This document shows, in pieces, positions 47,601 through 58,829 of a stretch of 64,000 nt of DNA. The DNA lies in contig NC_088778.1 of the NCBI RefSeq assembly GCF_954871325.1, positions 19,391,120-19,455,119 of the forward strand. The letters run 5' to 3'. Source of the stretch: Gordionus sp. m RMFG-2023 (Eukaryota > Nematomorpha > Gordioida > Chordodea > Parachordodidae). The position numbers were made by a program, and so were the translations under genes. Each line of letters opens with the position of its first letter. Within the stretch, counting starts at the first letter, position 1. The notes below the pieces were generated by a model. The model ran no database searches, had not been told where the DNA came from, and saw only the letters and a list, made by a program, of their open reading frames with translations.

Positions 47601-50600
47601 TTTCCATGATATTCGAATTAAGTGAATAAAATATAAATATTATTTATGCATTTTGTGCCTATAATTTTCTGTCCGAAAACAATAGAAAATACTGTAAATT
47701 CGCCACTTACAAGGATGAAATTTAATGCGAATATCAAATTGATCACTTTTAAGGTGTTCAATTTTAATGGGTTTGGGGAAGGGGGGGGGGCTTTTCTCCA
47801 AAATATTTTCTCTTACGAAGATGCTGATTACTTTAAGATGATTATTTTTTATTAATAAAAATTAACGATATTAAAATGGCAACTTAATTACAAAGTGACT
47901 ATACTAGACTATTATTATTTTATATCTCAAAATTAGTAAGCTGATCAAACAATAAATTTTGCATAAAATTCTAATTTTTTTTGTAATATATCTTTTTAAA
48001 CCTACTGTAATTTTTATGCATTATTTCATAATGAAATCACAAAAATTTATCTTCAAATTTTAAAATTTTTTTGAATTCTTTCAAACTTGGTTTATAATTA
48101 AATTCTTAGAAATAAATTGATTTCATATTTAATCCTATACTCTAAGCAACATTTCCAACTATAATAAAATATAAAATTTATTTTAAGGTATGCCTCTCGA
48201 TAAATGTCAATTATGGATGATGAATTTTGAACGTAATTCTGGAAAAAGGTATGATCAAATTTATTCTTACCCAGCACGTAAACTAAACAGACCTAATAAA
48301 ATTCATTTACAGAGCGAATTAAAATTCCAAGGTTTCATTTTGTATAGATTACAAATTTAATTAATAATATTCAATTTTTTAAAACAAATATGAATGTACA
48401 ACATATTTAATTCAAATTTTTAAATGAATAATAAATTCATGCATATTATTCTGAGGTCTGGAACCGAACTTTTAGTAAATTAGAAAGTTTATAAAATTCT
48501 ATAAAATCACAAGTTATATTCTCATTTTATTTCTATTACATCAATAGAGTTAGCGCTATTTTTGGCATGATTAAATCAAATTCATTTAAAACAATTCTCT
48601 TTTTTCTTTATATAAATAATGAACTTTTTTAAAGATTTTAAAAGATATAATAAAGGATATTAATATTTAATAAGTTTTGCTAAGATTTTTTAAAGTTATT
48701 CTAAAATTTAAATGAAACTATTATTAAGACAAGAAATCTGAACACATTGAACGGCCGTTAAATTTTGCCCTGCCCAAAATTCACAAAATGTCAGGCCCGG
48801 CTCGTTAAAATTCTATCAAAAGTCCGCCACCCAGTCTAAATAACAACCAATCCCTAATTAATATTTTAAAAAATAAAGATAGGAAAGAAGCGACAACCAA
48901 ATATTATTGCATAAAATATTCTTTTATATTAAAAAAAAATCAATAAATAAAAAATATACTATAAAAAATAAGAAAATAATATTTCCTAAAAGCAAAACAT
49001 TTCATAACTTTTTATAATAATTTATGAAGGATAAAGATGAAAAAAAATTTAAAAAACGAATAAAAGATTGATATTAATGTTATTTTAATAATATATTTAT
49101 TATACAATAATATAGCGTATTTATATTTAACATTATATAAAAGGTCAGCTAAATTGAATAATTATAGAATAGTATATATATATATATACACAAGAATTGA
49201 AAATAAAAAGTTACTATTGACCATATATTATGGTTTTTCAAGTTATAAAACTAGCGTTATAGAATATATAGGTAAGAATTAAGTGAATGAGAATGTTCAA
49301 TGGATATTATTTTTAAGAAAATAAAAACAAATTTCACACCAAAATTTTTTTCTTTTAGAAAGATATTTATTTTTACCAAAAATTTTACATATTTTATATC
49401 TTTTTCTTAAAAAATAATAAAATTAATAATCATTTACATGAATTTCTAAAAAGTATATTAGAAAATATTTTAAAAATTAAATTGTTAAATTTTAACTGGT
49501 GTTTCTCACAATTATCCTCGAAAATGAGAGGTTTCATCTATTAAATCTGATGACATTTAAATTTAGCCTTGATTGCTTGGATATCTTTAGCTTTACCTGA
49601 AGCTGTTTTACCCACAATTTTAACTAGGGCTGTGCCGATATTAAATATCGGATCGACATCGATATTAACGTTTTTCAAAAATATTGGATCTGGCCGATAC
49701 CTGTAAAAAACTGATCCGATCTTTTTACTTTTCTTTTTTTTATGCATATTTATTTTACATTATTATAATATTTTCTAAATTTTTTTTTTAAACAATGCAA
49801 ATGCACAACACCCTCTAATTTTTTTTTTTTAAAATAGATTTATAGTATTTTAAAGTTTTTTTTATAAAAAAAGAAACGTCCAAAGTTTTATTTATTTTAA
49901 ATCTTTTTAAATAATAAGGCCATTTTTTAGATATAGTATCTGAATTATGGAAATATTTTACAAAAGATAAAGATAATTTTGCAAAATGCGTTATCTGCGG
50001 AATCATCTGAGTCTGCCTTCAGTATGGCAGGAGGTATAGATAGTCCAGATCCTAGAAGCTTATTGCAAGCCCAGGCCGTAAAAATCCGGGCCGGGCCGTT
50101 CAAATGATACCTTTGCAGGTCTCTGGCCATATTTAAAAAAATCTAATATTATGATTTTATATATTAAATATTACAATATATAAAATATTACAATTTTATA
50201 ATTCATACCAACATATAATGGATATATTATTAAATATATTTTTTTCAAATTATAGTCTTAATTGTAGAAATAAATTTTTTTAATTAAATGCATAATTCGA
50301 TTTTTTGCATAAAAAATATTGATTTATAACATTTAATTCAAAGGGGGGGGGGTGAAAAATCAGTATAAATATCGGACCGGTTTTGAAGCAATATCGGATC
50401 GGATCGGTGAAAAATAAATGGATCGGCACAGCCCTAATATTAACACGTCAATCAATTTTTGAACCTTTAATTAAAATATTTTAAAAATACTATTATTAAA
50501 CCCCCCTTTGGAATAAATTTAATACAAAATGCGGATAGTACTAATGGTTATAAATACTTGGAAGCATTAGCAAGTCGTAACCTAGGTAATCTCATGATAT

Positions 50601-53600
50601 GGAGGAATATCCATATATTCGTTTAATATCAAAAAATATATGGGATAGGTTCTAAATCGCTAAAAATAGGGAACATGGCTTATATCCCCTAGAAAATTTT
50701 TAAAGTAAATTTGAAATTAATATTAATAGATACTAGGGGACTAAACACTTGTATTTAAATTGAAAATTTAAAAAAAATCGCCAAAATGGAAGAAATATCA
50801 TATATTAATTTCAAATTTACTTTAAAAATTTTCTAGGGGATATAAGCCATGTTCCCAATTTTTAGCGATTTTTGTTTTAGCGATTTAGAACGGGAACCAA
50901 ATATATAGTTTAGCCATAAAATGATTTAAAGTTTTCCTAAATGGCAACTTCCCATACGTTAAATAATATTTATTTTATGACTAGCGATTTAAGTTTATAT
51001 AATTTTTTTCTTTCTTATTATTCTATGAACCTTTTATTTATCTTTCATCAAGAATTAGATGGCAATCGTATTAAGGGTTTCGAAATTATCAAACAAGATG
51101 AAAATAATTCTATTACAAATTTTGAAACATATACGAACAATTCTCAAGCCAGTTTTGATGCTGATACTTTTAATGTGATTAAGAAAGGACTAGACAAAAT
51201 CGAAGCTGCAACGAGTATTGAATCGATTAACAATATCCCAGAAAATAGCAAAGACATTAAATCGAATAATATCAACGACTCAGATGAAAGTGATGATAAT
51301 AAATGTGATCCTGATGTTGACTATCCTTTTTCAAATAATTCTAGTTGCAAAAAAAGATCAAAAAAAGTTTTTATAATTTTCAGTTAATATTAAAAACTCA
51401 ATGTTTTTATATGATACGGCATTTGTATTTTTTCACTAATATAAAATTCACTCATTTTTAAAACATCTTTGTGCACATATAACAATCTACTAAACAACGG
51501 CACAATCTTCTTAAAATGCATATCCACACATTTTTCTCAGCTAGTCAATCCAAGACTCGGGCTAAAATTAAATTAAAAAATGGCTAAGCTCGGGCTTCAA
51601 ATTTGTTAAAAAGAAAATTAAAATATGTTTTCACTTTTATTATAATAAAACAGCAATTATTTATTTTTATTCATTTATCTTTGTAAAAATGAGTTTAATT
51701 TATAGTCGGTCCTAAAAAATAGAATTTTGAGCAGACTGGTTTGAAATAAATTAAAACCTTAGACTTTGGACTGGACATAAAATTAAATGAAATTTTTTAA
51801 CCCGGACTCAGGCCGTAATTTAAGGGCTCCAACCCTATCCTCTTTCCTAAACTACCTTTTTTGTGGAGGTTACTATCAAAAAAATTTCAGTCTGGGTGTT
51901 TACCTCGTTCACACTAATTTAAAAAATTCGTAATTTCTGGTAGTAATAAAACGATACAATACAAATTCATACATATATATATCAGAGAACTGCAGGCCCG
52001 GCCCTAAGCTCGCCTGGCTCGGGTGCACGGGCGGGGCCGTATTTTAATTTTTTAAAGATACCCTGGCTGGGCCTGAGATTTTTATAAAAAAATACCCGAG
52101 TAGAGACGGGCCTGGATTTTTTTTATAAATATCACCCAGGCTGGGCCGTTTATTTTAAAACCAAATATTTTAAATCGCCATTAGCTATAATTAAAGTTAA
52201 ATATAATATATTAATAAAAAACCAGGCTGGATCTGAAAATTTTTTTTTTAAAAAAATTCGGGTCTCCAGGCTGGGCAAAAAAAAAATCTAGGCAAGGCCG
52301 TGCAAATGACACATCTATAGGTCTTTGATATATATATATCGTAGGTTTAACCCTGATATTTTAGCAAATCTTAAAAAATTAAATTATTTTTAGAATTCTA
52401 CCCTGTGAATTTCGCTATGAATTTTTGTGTATTTTTTGTCTATATTACATAAAAAATATTTCGAAGTTCACGGCAACATTTTCTAATATTCACAGGGTAG
52501 TAACTTTATTCATGAGAGAATGCGAATCTGGCATAAAGAATTTGTTAAAACCCCAAATTTTCTAAACCCCTATTACCCCACATTTATATATAATATACTA
52601 TATATCCAAGATGCACCTATACCACTTTTTATGCCATAAGGCCTATTTTTTGATCTTTATTTATCCAAAAAAATGCCTTTCAATTTTATGAAGTTCATGG
52701 TCATAATTTCCTTGTATGTTCATTCTTCTTTATATTTTTTTGGCCACTTTTTTTATAGGATTATTTCGCTACATTTTTCTCCATCGGGTTTTTAGGGAAT
52801 TATAAAATTCACAATATAAAGTTAGGAAACACATAAATGCCGTATTTTATATAATTTGGATTATACGCTAAATTTAACCATTTATTTATATCTAGCTAAC
52901 TCGCAGTTGCTCTAAAAAAGTTGTAACCCAAATAAACGAAAGTTTCAATAAAGTGATAACTAGAAATGATTTTTTAAACCACATATCACAACCGACTATA
53001 TATTCAGAATCTAATTCACAAATTAAAACTGACATTCAGCATAATCAATTCGATAATAAAATGGCCACTTTAATTGATCCCCAATATTATAATACCGTAT
53101 CATCAAACAGTTATCCCACTAATTCTATCGAAAAAAATCATGAACAACCTATAGATATTAAAAAATATACTCATTTATCTGGGGAAGTTATAGCACAAAA
53201 GGATACTGAACTGAGCTTTAAAACAAACGAAATCGTTTACGACATTAATAACCCTAACGATGAACTTGTATTGAGTAAGCCTCACGTTTGTGTGATATGT
53301 GGAATTCGTTATAAATCGAAAGCAGGATTGAATTATCATTATACTCATTTGCATCATATTAATACAAAAAAAAAAGTCGCTTCTAAAAAAAATGAATCAA
53401 TTAATAAAGCTACACCTGTTCAAAATGAACCCTTACCAAATGACCATAAAAATTTTAATAAACAAGGTCACGATTTAACAATAAATGACATTATTTCTAA
53501 CAATGCTCAGATCCAACATCTCAACCAACATTTATTTAAAACGGATTCTGAAAGTGTTTCAAAGAATAAAATTATATTCGATGATGTTGATAATAATTCA

Positions 53601-56074
53601 GTTTCAATATATAACAATAATTTTATTAAAAACCCTGATGATTTTTGCTATTACCCTAAAGATCTTCCCAACAAATTATCAAATGTGGAAAATATTATGG
53701 AAAACACACTTATCAAAAATACAAGCTTGAATATCACTAATAAACAAAATATAAACGATCAAACTGGTGAAGCTCTAAAATCTATAATTCCAGATATTTC
53801 CCGAGGAAAAAAATATGATTCAACTGGTTTAGATTAAATATTTGTTAATTTTTTGAAATCATCATTTATTTGTTTATATAGGAATAAATACCGATAACAT
53901 TTCGAAAAAACATGAAAATGACCCGGCACAATATATCACTTCTTCATTTATTAAAGAAAAGGCAGTTTGCGATTTTTGCTTAGGGGATGTAAAAATGAAT
54001 AAGAAAACTTTTCAGCCTGAGAAACTTATATCGTGTTCCGATTGTGGAAGATCAGGACATCCTACATGTCTTCAGTTCACTTCTAATATCATCATCTCTA
54101 TCACACGCTATCCATGGCAGTGCATAGAATGCAAATCTTGTGGTCTCTGCGGCACTTCTGATAATGACGTAATTACATTTTTATTATTTATAATACACAT
54201 ACTTTTATCATATATCTACCCCAATGGCATATAATACTTACCTAGACTGGCGATTCATTGATTAAAATACATTTTAAAGCGTTGTTGATTACAAATCATT
54301 TGATAACACGCCATTTTGGTTTTACAATATTAGAAATTTTATAAATAAATGAAATTCGGATTTTTTTAGAATTTTAATATAATTTATTTATATGGGTAAA
54401 CAAAATGGGGTCACCAGATGATTTTTATTGATCAGTGTTTATTTATTTGATTATTTTTTAGATTTTAAAAGTATTATTTATTTCAAAAAAATTATCTATT
54501 GTAGGTGGCGTTTTTGATCTGGCTAGGGTATCCTGGTTTGATATAGTATTATTTAACGTTACAATTAACCGATCATCAGTCAAATTAATATATGGCTAAT
54601 TCTACTTGAAATTGGGTGAACTATAGCAGATATGTCTAACATCCAGATAATAATTTATAAAATATTATCATTTAATAGTCTGAAGATAAAATGAGATGCT
54701 AATAATTATTATTTAATATAATTTTTAATTTATAATATAATTTTATAATATCTTATGCAATTGAAACATCCAATGTTTGAAATGGGCCAGAAAATAAACT
54801 TTCACATAAACTCAACTAGCTCAAAAACTATTTTAGATACAGTTTTGATTCAAATTTTATTTTAAAGTTTAAGAATTGGGCTACTTAGTATTAAAGTGTT
54901 TGATATATTACCTCTATAAATAATTTCTCAAGTTGAAACTACTAGTCTTGTTTGATGATAAAAGCTTTTGGCACATCTTACAACGAAACCTATACCCAGT
55001 GTTAATTTCTCAAAATATTTTGCGAATTTAGGAATAGGAAATTTCAATTATCATCATTTTCCAGGGAAATTACTTTGTCAATATATGTACCAAAATTATC
55101 TTCAATGTCAATCTCTATTGTCGACATTTAAAATTTTAATTATTTTGAAAGTAAGATTTATAATTCATATTTTTAAATATAAATTTTAAAATTAAATAAA
55201 ATAAAAAGATTATGATTTTAGAATTAATTTTAAAAATATAAATATATTTTAATAATTTTTATGTGTATTTATTATATAAAATTGTAGCGCGCATTCTAAA
55301 TTAGTAGCGAGCTACAATTATTTTATGAAAAATATAGCTCGTTAAAGCTACCGCTAGATGAAAAAAGTTGCGCTCTACTTTAGCAAAACTGGTATTGTTG
55401 ATACACATTTAAATGAATGAAGAAATCGCTATTTTAGGTAGTAATGTATGTTATTATTTTACTCCTCCCCCCCCCTCCCTCCAAAGATAAATAAAAAAAT
55501 ATTGAAAAAATATCTTTATCAAAATTATATTAAATTTGAAGTATAAAAATTAGAAAAAAATATTAATTTAATTCCCTTTATATAAATAAATATGTGATAA
55601 ATCCATAATAAACATTAGTGTGAGGTTAAATTAAAAAATTCCAACTTTGGAGGTATAATCAAAAATATCTGTCTTTTATAAATTTAGCTCATCGATTGAA
55701 ATTTATTTCTTCTTGATTCCCATTTTGATATTTATTAATGTTATTATCTTTTAAAAAAGATTAAATCTTTTCAGGAAAAAGTTATAAATGTTTTAAATAA
55801 TAAATTTTGTTAATTATTTCAAATTTACAATATTTTTTTATAATTAAATACAACATATTAATTTAGGATCAGTTATTATTTTGCGATGATTGTGATAGAG
55901 GTTATCATATGTATTGTTTAACACCTCCTTTATCGGAACCTCCTGAAGGTAAAATTATATATTTATGTAAAATCATTTTCTCAATTTTTAGGTAATTGGA
56001 GTTGTCATTTATGTATTAAAGAATATGGCGAACAAGCGAGCATTAATCAAACAACCTTAAATTCAACTAAATAA
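44565..56074 (+). CDS. DPF/d4-family gene (requiem/BAF45-like), seven exons
   Basis: Members are subunits of BAF chromatin-remodelling complexes or transcription cofactors in the nucleus; their double PHD finger reads acylated histone H3 tails. Exons: 44565-44682, 48188-48331, 51053-51366, 52896-53826, 53882-54168, 55867-55948, 55992-56074. They join into 1959 nt, a 652-residue protein. Domains: Requiem N (1-75), acidic-basic linker, a single C2H2 finger (about 324-346), PHD1 (from Cys532), PHD2 (about 588-641). It is longer than vertebrate DPF2 (about 390), mostly from an N/K/D-rich linker. Two AATAAA signals overlap or follow the stop (56070, 56081). Introns are 3505, 2721, 1529, 55, 1698 and 43 bp. 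Identity is firm; the exon 3 donor and exon 4 acceptor are the weakest joins. Confidence 0.92.
46081..46273. mobile_element. Right end of a 17438-type hAT, nested
   Basis: From GGATTTCGATTTTATTTATA to TCGGACATCCCTA it parallels 17955-18153, including GATAACC-ATATTTTAAAAT. It is a terminal fragment inside the 45293-47392 element. Confidence 0.75.
46503..46700 (+). pseudogene. hAT dimerisation domain fragment, nested
   Basis: Plus-strand reading [37 protein letters not shown]. It is the same protein segment as at 17781-17905 but in the opposite orientation relative to the terminal fragment at 46081-46273, so the nested copy was rearranged or two copies inserted. Confidence 0.8.
48188..48331 (+). 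CDS. DPF exon 2
   Basis: Acceptor TTTTAAG completes Gly and continues [34 protein letters not shown]. The family shows C--WM...GQ-YSYPAR-WR at the same place directly after D-QTG. Donor is the non-standard GTTTCA, one base into a codon. Confidence 0.88.
49625..50436 (+). mobile_element. hAT derivative in DPF intron 2 (TAGGGCTGTGCCGAT ends)
   Basis: 812 bp with a perfect 15-bp terminal repeat TAGGGCTGTGCCGAT and 8-bp flanks attttaac/atattaac (7 of 8). Subterminal GATCGG/CCGATC words. At 49928-50009 on + it keeps [24 protein letters not shown], the start of the same BED finger as in 57441-58423. The sequence then switches abruptly to a different hAT fragment. Confidence 0.88.
50010..50125 (+). 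mobile_element. Fragment of another hAT fused inside 49625-50436
   Basis: Plus-strand reading [20 protein letters not shown] resembles a hAT dimerisation motif (FS--G-I-S--R--L). It runs into the reverse of CAGAGACCTGCAAAGGTATC with GGCCCGGCCCGG, the terminus of the 39415-41315 family, ending at 50125. Formed by nested insertion or template switching. Confidence 0.6.
50531..50605 (+). mobile_element. LINE scrap
   Basis: Reads [23 protein letters not shown], homologous to GGHEWLESLPSRNLGNLL of the LINE at 34478-37187. Cut off by the MITE starting at 50642. Confidence 0.6.
50642..50898. mobile_element. hAT-type foldback MITE in DPF intron 2
   Basis: 257 bp with near-identical inverted arms of about 75 bp (GGAACATGGCTTATATCCCC, TAGAAAATTTTTAAAGTAAA) and perfect 8-bp duplication aaatatat (50634-50641, 50899-50906). 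High arm identity suggests a recent insertion. Ends shortly before DPF exon 3. Confidence 0.9.
51053..51366 (+). CDS. DPF exon 3 (linker)
   Basis: Acceptor CATCAAG restores the frame: [20 protein letters not shown], and later [18 protein letters not shown] and SCKKRSKK. The acidic stretch followed by a basic stretch is typical of the DPF linker. Donor GTTTTT at 51367 is weak, so the exact end is provisional. Confidence 0.72.
51983..52327. mobile_element. MITE of the CAGAGACCTGCAG hAT family in DPF intron 3
   Basis: 345 bp from CAGAGAACTGCAGGCCCGGC to (reverse) CAAAGACCTATAGATGTGTC, with GGCTGGGCC-like words at both ends and no protein. Flanks are atatatat on both sides, but this lies in a TA microsatellite, so the duplication is weak evidence. 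Confidence 0.75.
52397..52502. mobile_element. Tiny MITE (CTACCCTGTGAAT ends)
   Basis: 106 bp with perfect 13-bp inverted ends CTACCCTGTGAAT. No target duplication identified, superfamily unknown. Confidence 0.6.
52896..53826 (+). CDS. DPF exon 4 (C2H2 finger)
   Basis: 931 nt. Acceptor TATCTAG keeps phase 0 as [17 protein letters not shown]. Central finger [27 protein letters not shown] is the Kruppel-like DPF signature (KPY-C-ICGKRYKN--GL-YHY-H-H). Around it lies low-complexity N/D/K-rich sequence. Donor GTTTAG after one base of Gly. Confidence 0.88.
53882..54168 (+). CDS. DPF exon 5 (PHD finger 1)
   Basis: Begins [20 protein letters not shown] and carries [40 protein letters not shown], then [18 protein letters not shown]. 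All zinc ligands of PHD1 are present and it is nearly the vertebrate sequence, by far the most conserved part. Ends at the family's usual intron position inside the PHD1-PHD2 junction. Confidence 0.96.
54950..55290. repeat. Dispersed repeat, copy 2, in DPF intron 5
   Basis: Same order of blocks as 32590-32875, ending ATGTGTATTTATTATATAAA. The 73-codon ORF inside is incidental. Confidence 0.5.
55867..55948 (+). CDS. DPF exon 6 (PHD finger 2, first part)
   Basis: Reads [28 protein letters not shown] after acceptor AATTTAG; identical in all key positions to animal DPF PHD2. Donor GTAAAA one base into Gly, followed by a 43-bp intron. Confidence 0.96.
55992..56074 (+). CDS. DPF exon 7 (end of PHD2 and C terminus)
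   Basis: [20 protein letters not shown], then TLNSTK and TAA. Completes PHD2 (W-C--C) with the short C-terminal tail usual for the family. AATAAA overlaps the stop. Confidence 0.95.
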
Positions 56075-56086
56075 AATTCCAATAAA
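56070..56086 (+). promoter_or_regulatory. DPF poly(A) signals
   Basis: AATAAA at 56070-56075 overlaps the stop codon and a second lies at 56081-56086. So the 3' UTR may be very short. Confidence 0.5.
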
Positions 56087-56575
56087 ATGCACCCATGCAA
56101 TTTAGATCTGTTTTAATTAAAATTTAAATGAATATAAAAATATTTCGAAAAATATGATATTACAATTAAAAAATATATTAATTAGATTTATATGTGCAGG
56201 CTTATTCAGACTTGATGTGATTCCTTCATCATTTTAATCAATATTTTTTTGATGAAGTTTTTTTTGTAATATGACTTATCTATATTTCAAAACTTTATTA
56301 TAACTTTTCAAATTAAATCATTTATAAAATATAATTTGATGAATGAATTTAAATTATATTCCTGGGATGGTAAGATGGTCAAATAATCAATTGACCGGAA
56401 GTATATTTGACCGTTCAAATATTTTAAGATGTTTGAACGAGTAGTTATTTAATTTACATATCCATCATTAAAAAGTTGTTAAATTATAAAATAATAAACA
56501 TATAACAAGTGCAGTATTTTCCGCTACAGAAATCAACATACCATATCATCTACTTTAAGTACAATTAGTTTCAGG

Positions 56576-57132
56576 CAGGGACTTGAACCGTTATTTATAA
56601 CGGTTCAGATTAGTTACGGTTTAGTATGTAAAAAATTATAATGGTTACGTTTGGTTACTACGGTTCTTAAGAAAAAATTTACAAAGGTTCGGTTCAGCTA
56701 ATTATAAAGGTTCATAATGGTTCATTACGGTTAGATTTTTTTTTATTGAAGCAACACCATCGTCTAATTTATTTTTATTATAAGCATCTATGAATTATAT
56801 ATAAAAATAATATAAAAGATTCAAAATAACTCATTTTTAAAATATATTTTCTAATTTAAATGGATTCATATTTGTTTGTTGTGACGATAACACAAATTTT
56901 AGCCCCGAAAAGGCCTTTCCTACAGAAACTTGTGTTGCGGGAACCGCCAGTACTATAAGAGCAAGTTTATATAATTCTGGATATTCAAATTTTTTTGATT
57001 CCTAAAATGTAAAAACTGAACAGGTTTAACCTTTTTTATAAAGGTTCTTTTTACTCCTTCAAAAAATAATTATATCGGTTCGGTTAAGGTTCTGATATTT
57101 ATAATGGTTTTACGGTTCACTTCGGGTCTCTG
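56576..57132 (-). mobile_element. hAT derivative (CAGGGACTTGAACCG ends)
   Basis: 557 bp between CAGGGACTTGAACCG and (reverse) CAGAGACCCGAAGTGAACC, flanks gtttcagg/atttcagg (7 of 8). Many AACGGTT/GGTTCGG words near the ends. Minus strand (about 56990-56895) reads [32 protein letters not shown], a hAT dimerisation motif. Starts 500 bp after DPF. Confidence 0.88.
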
Positions 57133-57140
57133 ATTTCAGG

Positions 57141-57440
57141 TGGGCTTCATAAAATATATGCAATAGATAAAGAGCTTTAAAAGCGTTCGTTGTTGAAGAA
57201 ACTGTTTGTGATATATTCCCAAGAGAAATAAATGATCATATCTTTACGAATAACAATTTTGGATGAAAGTTTTAAATATACCTCAATCCCTAGCGATGTC
57301 ATTATTAAGAAGTAAACGGAACTAATCCACTTCAGAACATATTATTCAATTGTGTCAATACCCAATTATTTCTCAGTAGAAGAAGAAAAAATTATTTGTT
57401 TAAAATAAGAAAAAATGATCTAAATACAACTGCTCATAAT
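57141..57440 (+). pseudogene. Old hAT transposase relic, first part
   Basis: Broken reading with AIDKELKAFVVEETVCDIFP, REINDHIFTNN and, up to the insertion point, NDLNTTAHN. It continues at 58432 once the inserted element is skipped. Confidence 0.6.
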
Positions 57441-58423
57441 TAGGGCTCTGCAGATCCACATATTTTTCACCTATCCGATATTGGTTCAAAACCGATCCGA
57501 TATTTACATTCATTTTTCACCACCCCTCAACCAAATGTAATTAAGAAATCAATATTTTTTATGCAATATTATGCATTTAATTTAATTTTTTTATTTCAAC
57601 AATAATTTAAAAAAATTAATATAATAGATAAAATAAATATAAAAATATATCCATTTTATGTTGGTTTATTAAATTATAATATTTAACATATAAAATTATA
57701 ATATATTAGATTTTTTAAAATAAATATAAGGGCCTCTAGATTTTCAGGCAAAAAATATTAGTTTTATTAAGAATGGCAGATATTGTTGGCTGATTTTTAG
57801 GGCTCTCTTTTTTAAAAATTTGATTTGTTTTTTTAAATATTTCTCGTTCTTGATGGAATCGCTTTAAATGTTTCCGAATTGTATTAAATGAATTGTTCAT
57901 TATTTCTCCCCGTGAAATTACAATTCCGCAGATAACGCATTTTGTAAAATTCTCTTTACCTTTATCAAAATATTTCCATAATTCAGAAACCATATTTAAA
58001 ATAATTCTTTTATTTAAAGTATAAATAATAAAATTGGTGTTAAAATATGAAAAATAAATAAAACTTTGGGTGTTCCTTTCTATTTTTATAAAAAAACTTT
58101 TAAAATCTATTTAAAAAAATAAATAACATGCATTGTTTAAAAAAAAATTATTTAGAAAATATTAATGTAAAATAGAAACTCACTGAAACTCGGAAAATTT
58201 TATTATTTTTTAAATATTTTGTTATATTTATTTTTGATTAAAAAAATAATAAATATGATGTAATAATAATTCAAAGTTTGATTACTCAAAAGTTTTAAGA
58301 ATTGCATTTTTAGTAAAAGAATCGTATTGGATCGGATTTTTTACAGGTATCGGTCCGATCTGATATTTTTGGAAAACGCTGAATATCGGTACCGATCCGA
58401 TATTTAATATCGGCAAAGCCCTA
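57441..58423 (-). mobile_element. hAT derivative with BED finger (TAGGGCTCTGCAGAT ends)
   Basis: 983 bp from TAGGGCTCTGCAGATCC to (reverse) TAGGGCTTTGCCGATATT with perfect 8-bp duplication ctcataat (57433-57440, 58424-58431). Encodes a BED finger on the minus strand but nothing of the catalytic part. It interrupts an older hAT transposase relic. Confidence 0.93.
57736..57993 (-). pseudogene. hAT transposase N terminus (BED zinc finger)
   Basis: 85 residues: [47 protein letters not shown]. Aromatic W-YF start, CxxC and HxxxxH ligands are intact. The reading ends soon after the linker ISAILNKTN. A copy with the same start sits at 49928. Confidence 0.85.
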
Positions 58424-58431
58424 CTCATAAT

Positions 58432-58828
58432 GCTGCTTACTTATTAGATCTCCAATATTAAGGCCAACATATCACGAAAAATGAATTCGACGAAGCCTAT
58501 GTGATAATAGGAACTAAAGCCATTTTAGATATAATAAATTTTTGTTGTAAAAGCGATATCTTCGATAACAATATGTGGATTGCGGGAGAATCCATAACCA
58601 TTAATCAGATTACGATAACGAGCTGGTATAAGTAACTTTGTTCACCGCCCTTTAAGGAAGTAGTAAGTTCAACTTATTTTTTAGAAAGTAATTGGTTCGT
58701 ATGGGGTAATATTCATACAAAGAACCGAAATTGATTGAAAACAAAATTAGCATTTATCGTATTTACGATTCTTTTGAAGAAAATGATTATTCAATTGAAC
58801 CAGAAAACGACTGCTAGAAAAAGTGACG
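58432..58828 (+). pseudogene. Old hAT transposase relic, second part
   Basis: Reads AAYLLDLQY, then GQHITKNEFDEAYVIIGTKA, NMWIAGESI, WYK and later WGNIHTKNRN with a stop-laden tail EENDYSIEPENDC. Pattern (H-AA--LDP-Y, IHTK-RN) is the catalytic C-terminal half of a hAT protein. Several stops; its own TIRs were not found. Confidence 0.7.
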
Positions 58829-58829
58829 A

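Noticed and set aside
51367-51383. 17-bp intron GTTTTTATAATTTTCAG after DPF exon 3
   Set aside because: Has GT and AG but splicing it leads to a stop without DPF homology; joining to 52896 keeps the frame and the family order.
52906-52907. Acceptor CGCAG|T for DPF exon 4
   Set aside because: Better acceptor context, but its phase cannot be matched with any donor in exon 3; the TATCTAG acceptor at 52895 can.
53175-53357. Minus-strand ORF, and + ORF 53485-53730
   Set aside because: Shadows of DPF exon 4, whose own frame carries the C2H2 finger.
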